Part shown: positions 19,589 through 28,639 of the stretch, piece after piece
Position numbering within the stretch: the stretch's first letter is position 1
Layout of the letters: each line of letters opens with the position of its first letter
From: Flavobacterium granuli
Lineage (GTDB): Bacteria > Bacteroidota > Bacteroidia > Flavobacteriales > Flavobacteriaceae
NCBI RefSeq assembly: GCF_900129705.1
Contig: NZ_FQWO01000011.1
Span: 1-64,000 of the forward strand
Length of the DNA stretch: 64,000 nucleotides
Direction of reading: 5' to 3'
Program-made: the position numbers and the translations under genes
The notes under the pieces: generated by a model
Database searches by the model: none
Seen by the model: the letters and a program-made list of their open reading frames with translations, nothing else
What the model was told of the DNA's origin: nothing

Positions 19589-19649
19589 TAAATTTGTGAT
19601 AATCAAATAGTAAGTGAGTGCTCAATTATTTATGAGTAAGTACTCACTT
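19589..19649 (+). promoter_or_regulatory. catB operon promoter with overlapping operator
   Basis: TAAATTTG at 19589-19596 fits the TAnnTTTG -7 element. Just downstream, AAGTGAGT (19612-19619) and ACTCACTT (19642-19649) form an inverted repeat, and each arm belongs to a longer AAGTGAGTRCT-type site. These resemble TetR-family operators. Lying in the expected 5' leader, 33 bases before the catB ATG, they suit repression. The TetR gene at the operon's far end (29885) is the natural candidate. Confidence 0.6.
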
Positions 19650-19682
19650 CTGTTGAAATCAAATAAATTTAGATACTAAGAA

Positions 19683-20804
19683 ATGAATAATCCTACTATT
19701 GAAAAAATTGAAGCCATTCTGGTGGATTTGCCAACAATTCGCCCACATCACCTCTCGATGACCGTGATGAAAAAACAAACAATGGTTATCATTCGTTTGT
19801 TTTGCAGTGATGGAATGGAAGGAATTGGAGAAGCAACAACCATTGGTGGATTGAGTTACGGAGAGGAATCCCCGGAAAGTATGAAGCTCAACATTGATAC
19901 TTATTTTGCTCCTTTATTAGTGGGTCAGGATGCGACCAATATTCACAAAGCCATGTTTTGGATTGAAAAAAACATTAAAGGCAATCGAATCGCAAAATCA
20001 GGAATTGAAACAGCGCTTCTTGATGCGCATGGAAAACGATTGGGTGTCTCTATTGGAACTTTATTAGGAGGTGCAATTTCTGAAACTTTACCCGTTTTAT
20101 GGACATTGGCTAGTGGAAATACACAACAGGATATTGAAGAAGCCGAACATCTTTTGGCTATTGGAAGACACACTACTTTCAAATTAAAAATAGGATGGCA
20201 AGCGCCGGAAATTTCAATTGCTCACGTTGCCGCTATCAAAAAAGCGTTGGGAGACCGAGCAAAAGTAACAGTGGATGTGAATCAGGCTTGGGACGAAAGT
20301 ACCGCAAAAATAAGTATTGCTAAACTTCAGGAAGCAGGAATTGATTTGATTGAACAGCCTATAGTTAAAGAAAATTTTGAAGGCTTGGCTCGTTTGACCA
20401 AAATGTTTACCGTGCCGATCATGGCAGATGAAGCGTTGAATGATAGTACCGATGCTTACAAATTGGCCAAAATAAGAGGAGGCGATGTTTTTGCTTTAAA
20501 AATTGGAAAATCAGGTGGATTACATAATGTTTTAAAAGTGGCCGCGATTGCAGAAGCTGCCGATATCAGTTTGTATGGCGGTACCTTATTAGAAGGAACA
20601 ATTGGTTCAGTGGCTTCGGCGCATGCTTTTAGCACGTTGAAAACAATGTCATGGGGAACGGAACTTTTCGGTCCATTATTATTAACGGATGACATTGTAA
20701 AAACCAAAGTAGAATTTTCGAATGCTTCGATGAAAATTCCACAAGGTCCGGGTTTAGGCTTGGAATTAGATTTAGAAAAACTCAACGAATATAAACGTAA
20801 ATAA
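19683..20804 (+). CDS. catB: Muconate cycloisomerase
   Basis: 373 residues, enolase superfamily, muconate-lactonizing group. It converts cis,cis-muconate to muconolactone. The catalytic features are present: the KLK pair in TFKLKIGW, metal ligands in VDVNQAW, IEQPI and MADEAL, and the lysine in ALKIGKSGG. It is the first gene of the catabolic operon, 11 bases upstream of catC, which encodes the next enzyme. Mandelate racemase-like alternatives are unlikely given the neighbours. Confidence 0.95.
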   Translation: MNNPTIEKIEAILVDLPTIRPHHLSMTVMKKQTMVIIRLFCSDGMEGIGEATTIGGLSYGEESPESMKLNIDTYFAPLLVGQDATNIHKAMFWIEKNIKGNRIAKSGIETALLDAHGKRLGVSIGTLLGGAISETLPVLWTLASGNTQQDIEEAEHLLAIGRHTTFKLKIGWQAPEISIAHVAAIKKALGDRAKVTVDVNQAWDESTAKISIAKLQEAGIDLIEQPIVKENFEGLARLTKMFTVPIMADEALNDSTDAYKLAKIRGGDVFALKIGKSGGLHNVLKVAAIAEAADISLYGGTLLEGTIGSVASAHAFSTLKTMSWGTELFGPLLLTDDIVKTKVEFSNASMKIPQGPGLGLELDLEKLNEYKRK

Positions 20805-20815
20805 AAATTAGCATT

Positions 20816-21106
20816 ATGTTATTCCACGTAGAAATGACCGTAAAAATTCCACATGATTTAGATGTGAATTTTGTAAACGAATTAAAAGCAAAAGAAAAAG
20901 CAATGTCCCAAGATTTGCAACGCAGCGGAAAATGGGTTGACATTTGGAGAATAGTCGGGAAGTATTCGAACATCAGTATTTTCAATGTAGAAAGTCCGGC
21001 TGAACTTCATGAGATTCTGAGCAATTTACCCCTTTTTCCTTTTATGGAAATCGAAGTCAAATCATTATGCAAACACTATTCTTCGATTAAAGAAGGAGAA
21101 TTGTAA
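20816..21106 (+). CDS. catC: Muconolactone delta-isomerase
   Basis: 96 residues, the usual size. Start MLFHVEMTVKIPHD and the block GKWVDIWRIVGKYSNISIF match CatC, which converts muconolactone to 3-oxoadipate enol-lactone as a decamer. It lies between catB and catA. Confidence 0.96.
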   Translation: MLFHVEMTVKIPHDLDVNFVNELKAKEKAMSQDLQRSGKWVDIWRIVGKYSNISIFNVESPAELHEILSNLPLFPFMEIEVKSLCKHYSSIKEGEL

Positions 21107-21156
21107 GCCTTTTAAACAATCAAAAAAAACTATAATAAATTTAAAAAATCAATATC

Positions 21157-22083
21157 ATGACTAGAGCACAAATAGACGGATTACTTCAAAAAATTGAAAG
21201 TACTGAAAAAATAGAAGCTGGAAGCGAAAGAACAAAAGCAATTGTAAACAGAATCCTGCGCGATTTGTTTTACACCATCGAAGATTTAGATATCCAACCG
21301 GATGAAGTTTGGACAGCAGTAAATTTCTTAACACAAGCGGGTCAAAATGGAGAATATGGTTTAATCGCGGCAGGTTTAGGATTAGAACATTTCTTAGACT
21401 TGCGTATGGATGAGGAAGAAGAAAAAGCAGGAATGACCGGTGGAACACCAAGAACGATTGAAGGACCACTTTATGTTGCAGGCGCACCAGTATCAAAAGG
21501 TTTTGCACGTTTGGATGACGGAACTGAAGAAGAACAAGGGGAAATTTTCTTCATGCAGGGAAAAGTTTTGGATGATAATAACCATCCAATTCCAAATGCA
21601 ATTGTAGAGGTATGGCATGCTAATTTAAAAGGGAATTATTCTTATTTTGACCAATCACAAAGTGATTTCAATTTGCGCAGAACGATAGAAACGGATGAAA
21701 ACGGAAACTATCAATTCCGCAGTATCCTTCCTTCCGGATATGCGGTTCCTCCTGGTGGATCAACAGAATTACTTTTAAGCGCCATTGGTCGTCACGGAAA
21801 TCGTCCGTCTCACGTTCATTTCTTTGTATCAGCGCCAGGCTTCAGAAAATTAACAACACAAATAAACTTTGAAGGAGATCCTTACTTATGGGATGATTTT
21901 GCTTTCGCAACCCGTGAAGGTTTGGTTCCGGATCTTACGGTGATTACTGATGCAGAAAAAATCAAAGAAAAAGGATTAGACAAGCCATTTTCCTCAATCG
22001 ATTTCGACTTCACTTTGCACAAAGAAGTGGAAGGAATTCACGATGCAGAAGTAGAGCGATTGAGAGCAGAATCTATAGCATAA
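21157..22083 (+). CDS. catA: Catechol 1,2-dioxygenase (intradiol)
   Basis: 308 residues. An N-terminal helical dimerisation domain (about 1-105) precedes the intradiol beta-sandwich. Fe(III) ligands can be read: Tyr in KGNYSYFD, Tyr in LPSGYAVP, and the two histidines of RPSHVHFF. It cleaves catechol to cis,cis-muconate using oxygen. Gene order catB-catC-catA is followed by benA after 151 bases. Confidence 0.96.
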   Translation: MTRAQIDGLLQKIESTEKIEAGSERTKAIVNRILRDLFYTIEDLDIQPDEVWTAVNFLTQAGQNGEYGLIAAGLGLEHFLDLRMDEEEEKAGMTGGTPRTIEGPLYVAGAPVSKGFARLDDGTEEEQGEIFFMQGKVLDDNNHPIPNAIVEVWHANLKGNYSYFDQSQSDFNLRRTIETDENGNYQFRSILPSGYAVPPGGSTELLLSAIGRHGNRPSHVHFFVSAPGFRKLTTQINFEGDPYLWDDFAFATREGLVPDLTVITDAEKIKEKGLDKPFSSIDFDFTLHKEVEGIHDAEVERLRAESIA

Positions 22084-22129
22084 TGTAAAAAGAAAGGTCT
22101 ATTACCATTTTTCGAATCTGAAGAATCTT

Positions 22130-22173
22130 CATGAGAAGGAATAAATCAAATCGATTTTTTAATTATTCTCATG
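22130..22173 (+). other. Stem-loop between catA and benA
   Basis: CATGAG then AATAA pairs with TTATT then CTCATG, with a two-base bulge and an AT-rich loop; a T6 run follows a few bases later. It could be a weak terminator or processing site separating cat and ben messages. The evidence is only complementarity. Confidence 0.35.
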
Positions 22174-22234
22174 ATTGATTTTTTCGAAAATAACTCCGGA
22201 GCGGATCGGTTATGACTACTAAACAACAACACAA

Positions 22235-23584
22235 ATGGAAAAATTAAATAAAGAATATGTAGAAAGCCTGCTTCAACATGATGTTGCAAAAGGTCTTTAT
22301 CGTCATAACAGAGAATCCTTTACCAATCCGGAGTTGTTCGAATTGGAAATGAAATATATTTTCGAAAAGAATTGGGTGTATTTGGCGCACGAAAGTCAGA
22401 TTACAGAATTGAACGATTATTTCACGACCCATATTGGCAGACAATCTATCTTTATTTCACGAAATAAAGAAGGCGAATTGAATGCTTTTATCAATGCATG
22501 CAGCCATAGAGGAGCACAGCTTTGTCGCTATAAAAAAGGGAATAAATCAACCTATACCTGTCCTTTTCACGGTTGGACTTTTAATAATTCGGGGAAATTA
22601 CTAAAAGTAAAAGACGGAAAAGGCGCTGGATATCCAGAACAGTTCAATACGGAAGGTTCTCATGATTTGAAAAAAATAGCCAAATTTGAATCGTACAAAG
22701 GATTTTTATTTGGTAGCCTAAATCCAGATTCGTCTTCATTGGAAGATTATCTAGGTGACACCAAAAAGATTATCGATCAAATGGTAGATCAGGCTGAATT
22801 TGGATTGGAAGTAGTACGAGGTGCTTCTACGTATACCTATGATGCCAATTGGAAAATGCAGATGGAAAATGGTGCTGATGGTTACCACGTAAGTTCTGTA
22901 CATTGGAACTATGTGGCTACGATGGGGAACCGTAAAGAAGATGGCGTGCAAGCGGTAGATCCAAACGGTTGGTCAAAAAGTGTAGGTGGTGTTTATGGTT
23001 TTGAAAATGGTCACATGCTGCTTTGGACCAAAATGCTGAATCCGGAAGTACGTCCGCTTTACAGCCAATTGAATCGCTTGAATGCTACACTTGGTGAAGA
23101 AAAAACCAATTTTATTATAAACGAAACACGCAACTTGGCTCTTTATCCAAATGTGTATTTGATGGATCAGTTTTCGACTCAAATTCGTGTGGTTCGACCA
23201 ATCTCTGTCGATAAAACAGAAGTGACTATTTATTGTTTTGCACCCAAAAACGAAGCTGCTGAAGACCGTGCGTTGCGTATTCGCCAATACGAAGATTTCT
23301 TTAATGTAACCGGAATGGGAACTCCTGATGATTTGGAAGAATTCAGGTCTTGTCAGGAAAGTTATTTATCAAACGAAATGCCTTGGAACGATGTGAGCCG
23401 TGGTGCGGAACATTGGGTTTATGGTCCAGACGAACATGCTACCGCCATGGGAATCAATCCAAAATTAAGCGGAATCAGAACCGAAGACGAAGGATTGTTC
23501 CTGATGCAACACCAGTATTGGGCAGAAACTTTGAAAAAAGCCTTGGATAGTGAGGAATTGATTAATCTAGAAAACAATTTGTAA
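22235..23584 (+). CDS. benA: Benzoate 1,2-dioxygenase, large (alpha) subunit
   Basis: 449 residues. Rieske [2Fe-2S] ligands are Cys89, His91, Cys109 and His112 (C-x-H ... C-x2-H), followed by the catalytic domain with the mononuclear-iron motif around [13 protein letters not shown]. Length and sequence match BenA/XylX-type ring-hydroxylating oxygenases, which form the benzoate cis-1,2-diol. benB follows one base after the stop. Toluate or anthranilate as substrate cannot be excluded from sequence alone. Confidence 0.94.
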   Translation: MEKLNKEYVESLLQHDVAKGLYRHNRESFTNPELFELEMKYIFEKNWVYLAHESQITELNDYFTTHIGRQSIFISRNKEGELNAFINACSHRGAQLCRYKKGNKSTYTCPFHGWTFNNSGKLLKVKDGKGAGYPEQFNTEGSHDLKKIAKFESYKGFLFGSLNPDSSSLEDYLGDTKKIIDQMVDQAEFGLEVVRGASTYTYDANWKMQMENGADGYHVSSVHWNYVATMGNRKEDGVQAVDPNGWSKSVGGVYGFENGHMLLWTKMLNPEVRPLYSQLNRLNATLGEEKTNFIINETRNLALYPNVYLMDQFSTQIRVVRPISVDKTEVTIYCFAPKNEAAEDRALRIRQYEDFFNVTGMGTPDDLEEFRSCQESYLSNEMPWNDVSRGAEHWVYGPDEHATAMGINPKLSGIRTEDEGLFLMQHQYWAETLKKALDSEELINLENNL

Positions 23585-23585
23585 G

Positions 23586-24071
23586 ATGACGAATTACGAT
23601 AAAATACAGGCATTTGTTTATCAGGAAGCGAGACATTTAGACGACAAACAATGGGACGAATGGCTTCAGTTATACGATGAAAAAGTAACGTTTTGGATGC
23701 CATCATGGGATGATGAGGATAATTTAACCACAAATTACCAAACCGAGATTTCGTTGATTTATTATCCAAATAGGAATGGTTTGGAAGACCGTGTTTTCAG
23801 AATCAGAACCGAACGTTCAAGCGCTACTTTACCGGACACCAGAACAAGTCATAATTGCACCAATCTAGAAATTTTGGAAGAAAACAATGATGAAGTTAAA
23901 ATACGTTTTAACTGGAATACATTGAGTTTCCGATACAATAAATTGGATCAGTTTTTTGGTACTTCCTTCTATACTTTGAAAAAAGTGGGAGATTCATTTT
24001 TAATCACTAATAAAAAAGTCATCCTTAAGAACGATTACATTCGACAAGTGCTTGACATATATCATATTTAA
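23586..24071 (+). CDS. benB: Benzoate 1,2-dioxygenase, small (beta) subunit
   Basis: 161 residues of the ring-hydroxylating beta-subunit fold (NTF2-like). EARHLDDKQWDEWLQLYDE at the start and RTSHNCTNLEI in the middle match BenB/XylY. It structures the alpha3-beta3 oxygenase. It is one base downstream of benA and 11 upstream of benC. Confidence 0.95.
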   Translation: MTNYDKIQAFVYQEARHLDDKQWDEWLQLYDEKVTFWMPSWDDEDNLTTNYQTEISLIYYPNRNGLEDRVFRIRTERSSATLPDTRTSHNCTNLEILEENNDEVKIRFNWNTLSFRYNKLDQFFGTSFYTLKKVGDSFLITNKKVILKNDYIRQVLDIYHI

Positions 24072-24082
24072 TACAAAAAGTA

Positions 24083-25102
24083 ATGGCAAAAATAGCATTA
24101 AACTTTGAGGACGGACTTACCCGATTTATAGATAGTTTACCCAATGAAACGGTAGCAGAAACTGCATATCGAGTTGGGATAAACATTCCGTTAGATTGCG
24201 CTGATGGCGCTTGTGGTACTTGTAAATGTAAAATGAGATCAGGAACTTTCGATGCAGGAGACTACATCGAAGAAGCCTTATCAGATGAAGAAGCAGCGGA
24301 AGGTTTTGCACTTGCTTGTCAGGTGAGACCAAAATCAGACCTTGTGGTTGATATTTTGGCGAGTTCTGCTGCTTGTAAAGTTAAATCTACGGCCATCACT
24401 ACCGAAATTAAGGAATTGAATCGATTGTCTTCAGAAATCTACCAATTAAAATTAGCTGCTGCTGACGGGAGTTCTTTTCAATTTCTTCCGGGACAATATG
24501 TAAATATTGAGGTTCCGGGAACTTCACATACCAGATCGTATTCATACAGTTCAAAACCTGATGCAGCTGAAGGGGAGTTTTTAATAAAATTAGTTCCTGG
24601 AGGATTGATGAGTAATTATTTAAAAGAAGAAGCAAAGGTAGGTGGAGAACTAAACATAGTAACTCCTTTGGGTAGCTTTTATTTAAGAGAGGTGCAACGT
24701 GATTTAATTTTTATTGCCGGTGGTACAGGTATTGCTCCTTTTATGGCGATGCTTGAAAAACTAAAAGCAGAAAATAATACGACACCTATTCATTTATTTT
24801 ACGGAGCTACGACAGCCGAGAATGTGGTGGAATTGGAACGTTTGAAGGCGTTTAGTGAAATTATGCCATTGCAAATATTTACTTGTACTTCTGACGAACA
24901 AGCCGAAGGACACGATAAAGGATTCGTTACCCAATGGATTAACAAAGAACTTCTTGGCGATAAAGCCTACGATATTTATATCTGTGGACCAAATGCGATG
25001 GTGGAGGCGGTAAAAACGACGCTTGACAAAGAGGCCATTCAACATGTTAATTTTTACATGGAAAAATTTGTTCCAACGGGTCAGGAAAATGTAAAAGCAT
25101 AA
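24083..25102 (+). CDS. benC: Benzoate 1,2-dioxygenase reductase (ferredoxin-FAD-NADH)
   Basis: 339 residues in three parts: plant-type [2Fe-2S] ferredoxin at the N-terminus (CADGACGTCKC, the fourth Cys in LACQVR), an FAD-binding domain (RSYSYSSKP) and an NAD-binding domain (FIAGGTGIAPFMAML, YICGPNAMVEAV). It passes electrons from NADH to the BenA Rieske centre. Its position between benB and benD is canonical. Confidence 0.96.
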   Translation: MAKIALNFEDGLTRFIDSLPNETVAETAYRVGINIPLDCADGACGTCKCKMRSGTFDAGDYIEEALSDEEAAEGFALACQVRPKSDLVVDILASSAACKVKSTAITTEIKELNRLSSEIYQLKLAAADGSSFQFLPGQYVNIEVPGTSHTRSYSYSSKPDAAEGEFLIKLVPGGLMSNYLKEEAKVGGELNIVTPLGSFYLREVQRDLIFIAGGTGIAPFMAMLEKLKAENNTTPIHLFYGATTAENVVELERLKAFSEIMPLQIFTCTSDEQAEGHDKGFVTQWINKELLGDKAYDIYICGPNAMVEAVKTTLDKEAIQHVNFYMEKFVPTGQENVKA

Positions 25103-25118
25103 TTTTTAAATACTAAAA

Positions 25119-25907
25119 ATGATTCACCCCAATAGATTTTCAGGAAAAGTGGTCCTTGTTACCGGTGCCGCTCAAGGAATAGGAAAAACCGTTGCCCTGC
25201 AACTTTTAGCCGAAGGGGCTTCGGTGGTATTAATTGACCGTTCTCCAATAGTAAATGAGATAGCTTCGCAATTGAGTGAAGACCAAAAAAATAAAGCGCT
25301 CGCAGTTATTGCCGATTTGGAGCAATTTTCAGGCTTCCAGTCGGTAGTGGAACAAGCCGTTGCCAAGTTTGGCAGAATAGATATTTTGATTAACAATGTA
25401 GGGGGAACCATCTGGATGAAACCTTTTGCAACCTATGAAGAAGATCAAATAGAAAAAGAAATTCGACGTTCGCTTTTCCCAACTTTATGGGGCTGTCGTG
25501 CCGTTCTTCCGATAATGTTGGAACAAAAAGCAGGGGTAATTGTGAATGTTTCTTCGGTGGCAACCAGAGGAATCAATCGTGTTCCTTATGCTGCTGCAAA
25601 AGGTGGAGTCAATGCCCTCACGGCTGCTATGGCTTTTGAATATGCTGAAAAAAATATTCGAATAAATGCGGTTGCACCAGGAGGAACCGAAGCTCCGGAA
25701 CGCTTGATTCCCCGCAATGAAACCCCTGATTCAGAACAGGAAAAAATATGGAGACAAGAAGTGGCGGATCAAACTACCAAATCGAGTTTAATGAAACGCT
25801 ACGGAACGATTGAAGAACAAACTTCGGCCATACTTTTTCTGGCGTCTGATGAAGCTTCTTATATCACAGGAGTTACAATTCCAGTTGCCGGAGGCGATTT
25901 GGGTTAA
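25119..25907 (+). CDS. benD: Benzoate cis-diol dehydrogenase (SDR)
   Basis: 262 residues. Classical short-chain dehydrogenase: NAD site TGAAQGIGK near residues 15-23, NNVGG, catalytic Ser in VNVSSVA and YAAAK. In the ben operon it oxidises and decarboxylates 1,6-dihydroxycyclohexa-2,4-diene-1-carboxylate to catechol with NAD+ reduction. Assignment rests on the SDR fold plus its place right after benC. Confidence 0.93.
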   Translation: MIHPNRFSGKVVLVTGAAQGIGKTVALQLLAEGASVVLIDRSPIVNEIASQLSEDQKNKALAVIADLEQFSGFQSVVEQAVAKFGRIDILINNVGGTIWMKPFATYEEDQIEKEIRRSLFPTLWGCRAVLPIMLEQKAGVIVNVSSVATRGINRVPYAAAKGGVNALTAAMAFEYAEKNIRINAVAPGGTEAPERLIPRNETPDSEQEKIWRQEVADQTTKSSLMKRYGTIEEQTSAILFLASDEASYITGVTIPVAGGDLG

Positions 25908-25922
25908 TAAAAAAATGAAATA

Positions 25923-26702
25923 ATGTCAAAAATAAAATTGCAGCATACAACATTGAATTATGTATTTGATGATTTCAAAAAGGAACAAACTATCCTTTTT
26001 TCTAATTCATTGGGAACTGATTTGACAATGTGGGATAAACAAGTAGAATTACTTGGTGCAGAATTCAATATTCTTCGTTATGACACGCGTGGTCATGGAA
26101 AGAGCGAAGTTCCCGCAGGAGAATATTCCATTGAAATGCTGGGGAAGGATGTATTGGATTTATTGGATTATCTAAAAATCCAGAAAGTAAATTTCTGCGG
26201 ATTGTCTATTGGCGGGTTAACCGGACAATGGCTAGGAATTCATGCGCCGGAACGCTTGAACAAACTGATACTTTGTAATACTGCCGTAAAAATAGGAAAC
26301 GCTGAAGGCTGGAATTCCCGAATTGAGGCCGTTCAGAAAAATGGTTTGGACAGTATCGTTTCAGGTACCCAAGAGCGCTGGTTTACGCCAGAATTTGTTG
26401 CTGAAAATAAAGATGAGGTTGATGCCGTATTGGTCAAGTTTGTACAAACGCCATTAGCAGGATACATTTCTTGTTGTGCCGCCGTTCGTGATGCTGATTT
26501 TACAGCAGAAGTTTCAAAAATTTCGGTACCAACCTTAATTATTTCAGGCACAGAAGATGCCGTTACAACCATAAAAGACGGTGGTTTTCTGATGGGGAAA
26601 ATTCCAAATTCGTTATTAGCTGCCTTAAAAACGGCTCATATTTCAAACATTGAAAAAGCGGATGATTTTACAAAATTACTTATTGAATTTATTAAAAATT
26701 AA
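25923..26702 (+). CDS. pcaD: 3-oxoadipate enol-lactonase
   Basis: 259 residues, alpha/beta hydrolase. Nucleophile in CGLSIGG, Asp in SGTEDAV and His in KTAHISN make the triad. It hydrolyses the enol-lactone made by CatC to 3-oxoadipate. It is 15 bases after benD and three bases before the CoA-transferase gene. Confidence 0.93.
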   Translation: MSKIKLQHTTLNYVFDDFKKEQTILFSNSLGTDLTMWDKQVELLGAEFNILRYDTRGHGKSEVPAGEYSIEMLGKDVLDLLDYLKIQKVNFCGLSIGGLTGQWLGIHAPERLNKLILCNTAVKIGNAEGWNSRIEAVQKNGLDSIVSGTQERWFTPEFVAENKDEVDAVLVKFVQTPLAGYISCCAAVRDADFTAEVSKISVPTLIISGTEDAVTTIKDGGFLMGKIPNSLLAALKTAHISNIEKADDFTKLLIEFIKN

Positions 26703-26705
26703 ATT

Positions 26706-28052
26706 ATGAAAACAGTTCCACAAATAACAACCGAACAAGCCGCAGCATTTGTAAAAGATGGAGATACTCTATTGCAAGGAGGTTTTGGTATGACAGGAAA
26801 TCCGGTACATTTAATGGATGCTTTGTCGAAAACCCAAACTAAAAACATCACTTTTATTGGAAATAATGTGGGCGAAGCGGGAATTGGTGGCGGACGTTTG
26901 TTGCGAAACGGACAGTTAAAAAAAATGATTGGTTCTTTTTTTACCAGTAATCCCGAAGCAGTGAAAGCGGCTCAGGATGGAATTGTAGAATATGAGTTGA
27001 TACCGCAAGGAACTTTGGCGGAAGCCTTACGAGCCGGAGGAGCTGGAATCGGAGGTTTTTATACGCCAACTGCTGCAGGAACTCCTATTGCAGCAGGGAA
27101 AGAAACTAAAATAATTGATGGAGTCGAACAGGTTTTTGTAAAAGGAATTCGCGGAAACGTAGCTTTTATCAGAGCTTGGAAAGCGGATACAGCAGGAAAT
27201 TTAATTTACCGTATGACGGAACAAAATTTCAATCGCGCTATGGCAACAGCCGCTGATTTGGTTATTGCTGAGGTAGAGGAAATTGTACCGGAAGGCACTT
27301 TAGATCCTAATTATATTCACACACCGGGATGTTTTATTGATTATCTGGTTCAGGCCACACTTACTTTAGAAGATTTAGGTTCATCGGCATCGGTGAGTAA
27401 AGGAAAAAAAGTGAGCGAAGACCGCATGAATATGGCGAAACGTGCTTTGCAGGAATTGAAAAAAGGCGATGTAGTCAATTTAGGAATCGGAATTCCAACC
27501 TTAGTTGCTGATTTAATAACTCCAGAACACGGTGTTATTTTGCATACCGAAAACGGAATGTTGGGCGTCGGTCCGGAACCTGCTGATGGTGGCGGAGCAA
27601 TGGATTATCCGGTAAATGCGGGAAAAATTCCAGTTACCGCATTAGCAGGAAGCAGTTATTTTGACAGTGCCGAATCTTTTGCCATGATTCGTGGAAAACA
27701 TGTTGATATTGCGGTAATGGGCGGTTTAGAAGTAGATGAGCATGCCAATCTGGCGAATTGGGCAGTTCCGGGACAACCTTTGTTAGGAGTTGGTGGAGCA
27801 ATGGATTTGGCTTCAGGTGCAAAAACGCTGATTATTACCATGAATCACAACAACAGAGACGGAAGTTCTAAAATTGTACCTACTTGTACCTTGCCTTTAA
27901 CGACTTTAGGTTCTGTTGATATGGTAATTACAGAATTGGCCGTTTTCAAATATATTGACAATAAACTGACATTGATTGAATTAATGCCTGGAGCAACTTT
28001 AGAAGAAGTTCGGGAAAAAACAGAAGCAAAATTCGTAGAACAATTAGCATAA
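26706..28052 (+). CDS. 3-oxoadipate CoA-transferase, fused alpha and beta subunits
   Basis: 448 residues joining both halves of a class I CoA-transferase in one chain. The alpha part (about 1-225) has [13 protein letters not shown]. The beta part (about 240-448) has [11 protein letters not shown] and the catalytic Glu282 in [10 protein letters not shown]. PcaI and PcaJ are usually separate; the fusion resembles the arrangement of animal SCOT. It transfers CoA from succinyl-CoA to 3-oxoadipate. An acetoacetate CoA-transferase is the main alternative, but the operon favours 3-oxoadipate. Confidence 0.88.
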   Translation: MKTVPQITTEQAAAFVKDGDTLLQGGFGMTGNPVHLMDALSKTQTKNITFIGNNVGEAGIGGGRLLRNGQLKKMIGSFFTSNPEAVKAAQDGIVEYELIPQGTLAEALRAGGAGIGGFYTPTAAGTPIAAGKETKIIDGVEQVFVKGIRGNVAFIRAWKADTAGNLIYRMTEQNFNRAMATAADLVIAEVEEIVPEGTLDPNYIHTPGCFIDYLVQATLTLEDLGSSASVSKGKKVSEDRMNMAKRALQELKKGDVVNLGIGIPTLVADLITPEHGVILHTENGMLGVGPEPADGGGAMDYPVNAGKIPVTALAGSSYFDSAESFAMIRGKHVDIAVMGGLEVDEHANLANWAVPGQPLLGVGGAMDLASGAKTLIITMNHNNRDGSSKIVPTCTLPLTTLGSVDMVITELAVFKYIDNKLTLIELMPGATLEEVREKTEAKFVEQLA

Positions 28053-28104
28053 AAAGAAGGGTAGAATAGAATTATCTTAGCTTTTTAATTTTAATCCTAA
28101 TCGA

Positions 28105-28623
28105 ATGATAAACAAATTAATACGATACAGTATTGGATCTGATTTAATTATTTATGGTTTCAAATGCATCGTTGGGTTTTTAATCGGCTATCAATTGTAT
28201 CTGAGTTTTCCCGAATATGAGTTGTATTGGACGTTACTTTCTATTATTTTGGTGATTTCTCCCGAAGCAAAAGATGCACGACGTTTGTCTATTGAACGGT
28301 TTAAATCGAACCTAATTGGTTCCGGAATAGGATTGCTTTGTTATTTTATTCATGCGCCAAATGTCTATATGCTATTGTTGGGTATTATACTTTCCATAGT
28401 TACTTGTTATTTATTTAACCTGATGAATGTGGCGCGAACCGCAATTGTGGCACTCATCATTGTATTGATTCATGAACAGACGCAAATGTCATGGATAGGA
28501 GCGATAGAACGGTTTATATCAGTAACTACAGGATGTTTCATCGGATTATCGATTACCATTATTACATCAGCAGTAATTAATTATTGGAGAAAAAAAGCAA
28601 ACCTTCCGCAAGAAAAATTATAA
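28105..28623 (+). CDS. Aromatic acid exporter-like (ArAE/FUSC) small membrane protein
   Basis: 172 residues with about four membrane segments. SPEAKDARRLSIERFKSNLIGSGIG is typical of the N-terminal membrane module of aromatic acid exporter family proteins (only the first 20 bases of the idea matter: the DARRLSIERF block). It is set between the CoA-transferase and thiolase genes, 52 bases after the former and 16 before the latter. A role in releasing excess aromatic acid or a ring-cleavage acid is inferred. It lacks the large cytoplasmic domain of full-length exporters. Confidence 0.72.
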   Translation: MINKLIRYSIGSDLIIYGFKCIVGFLIGYQLYLSFPEYELYWTLLSIILVISPEAKDARRLSIERFKSNLIGSGIGLLCYFIHAPNVYMLLLGIILSIVTCYLFNLMNVARTAIVALIIVLIHEQTQMSWIGAIERFISVTTGCFIGLSITIITSAVINYWRKKANLPQEKL

Positions 28624-28639
28624 TTTAAAAGTCATAAAA

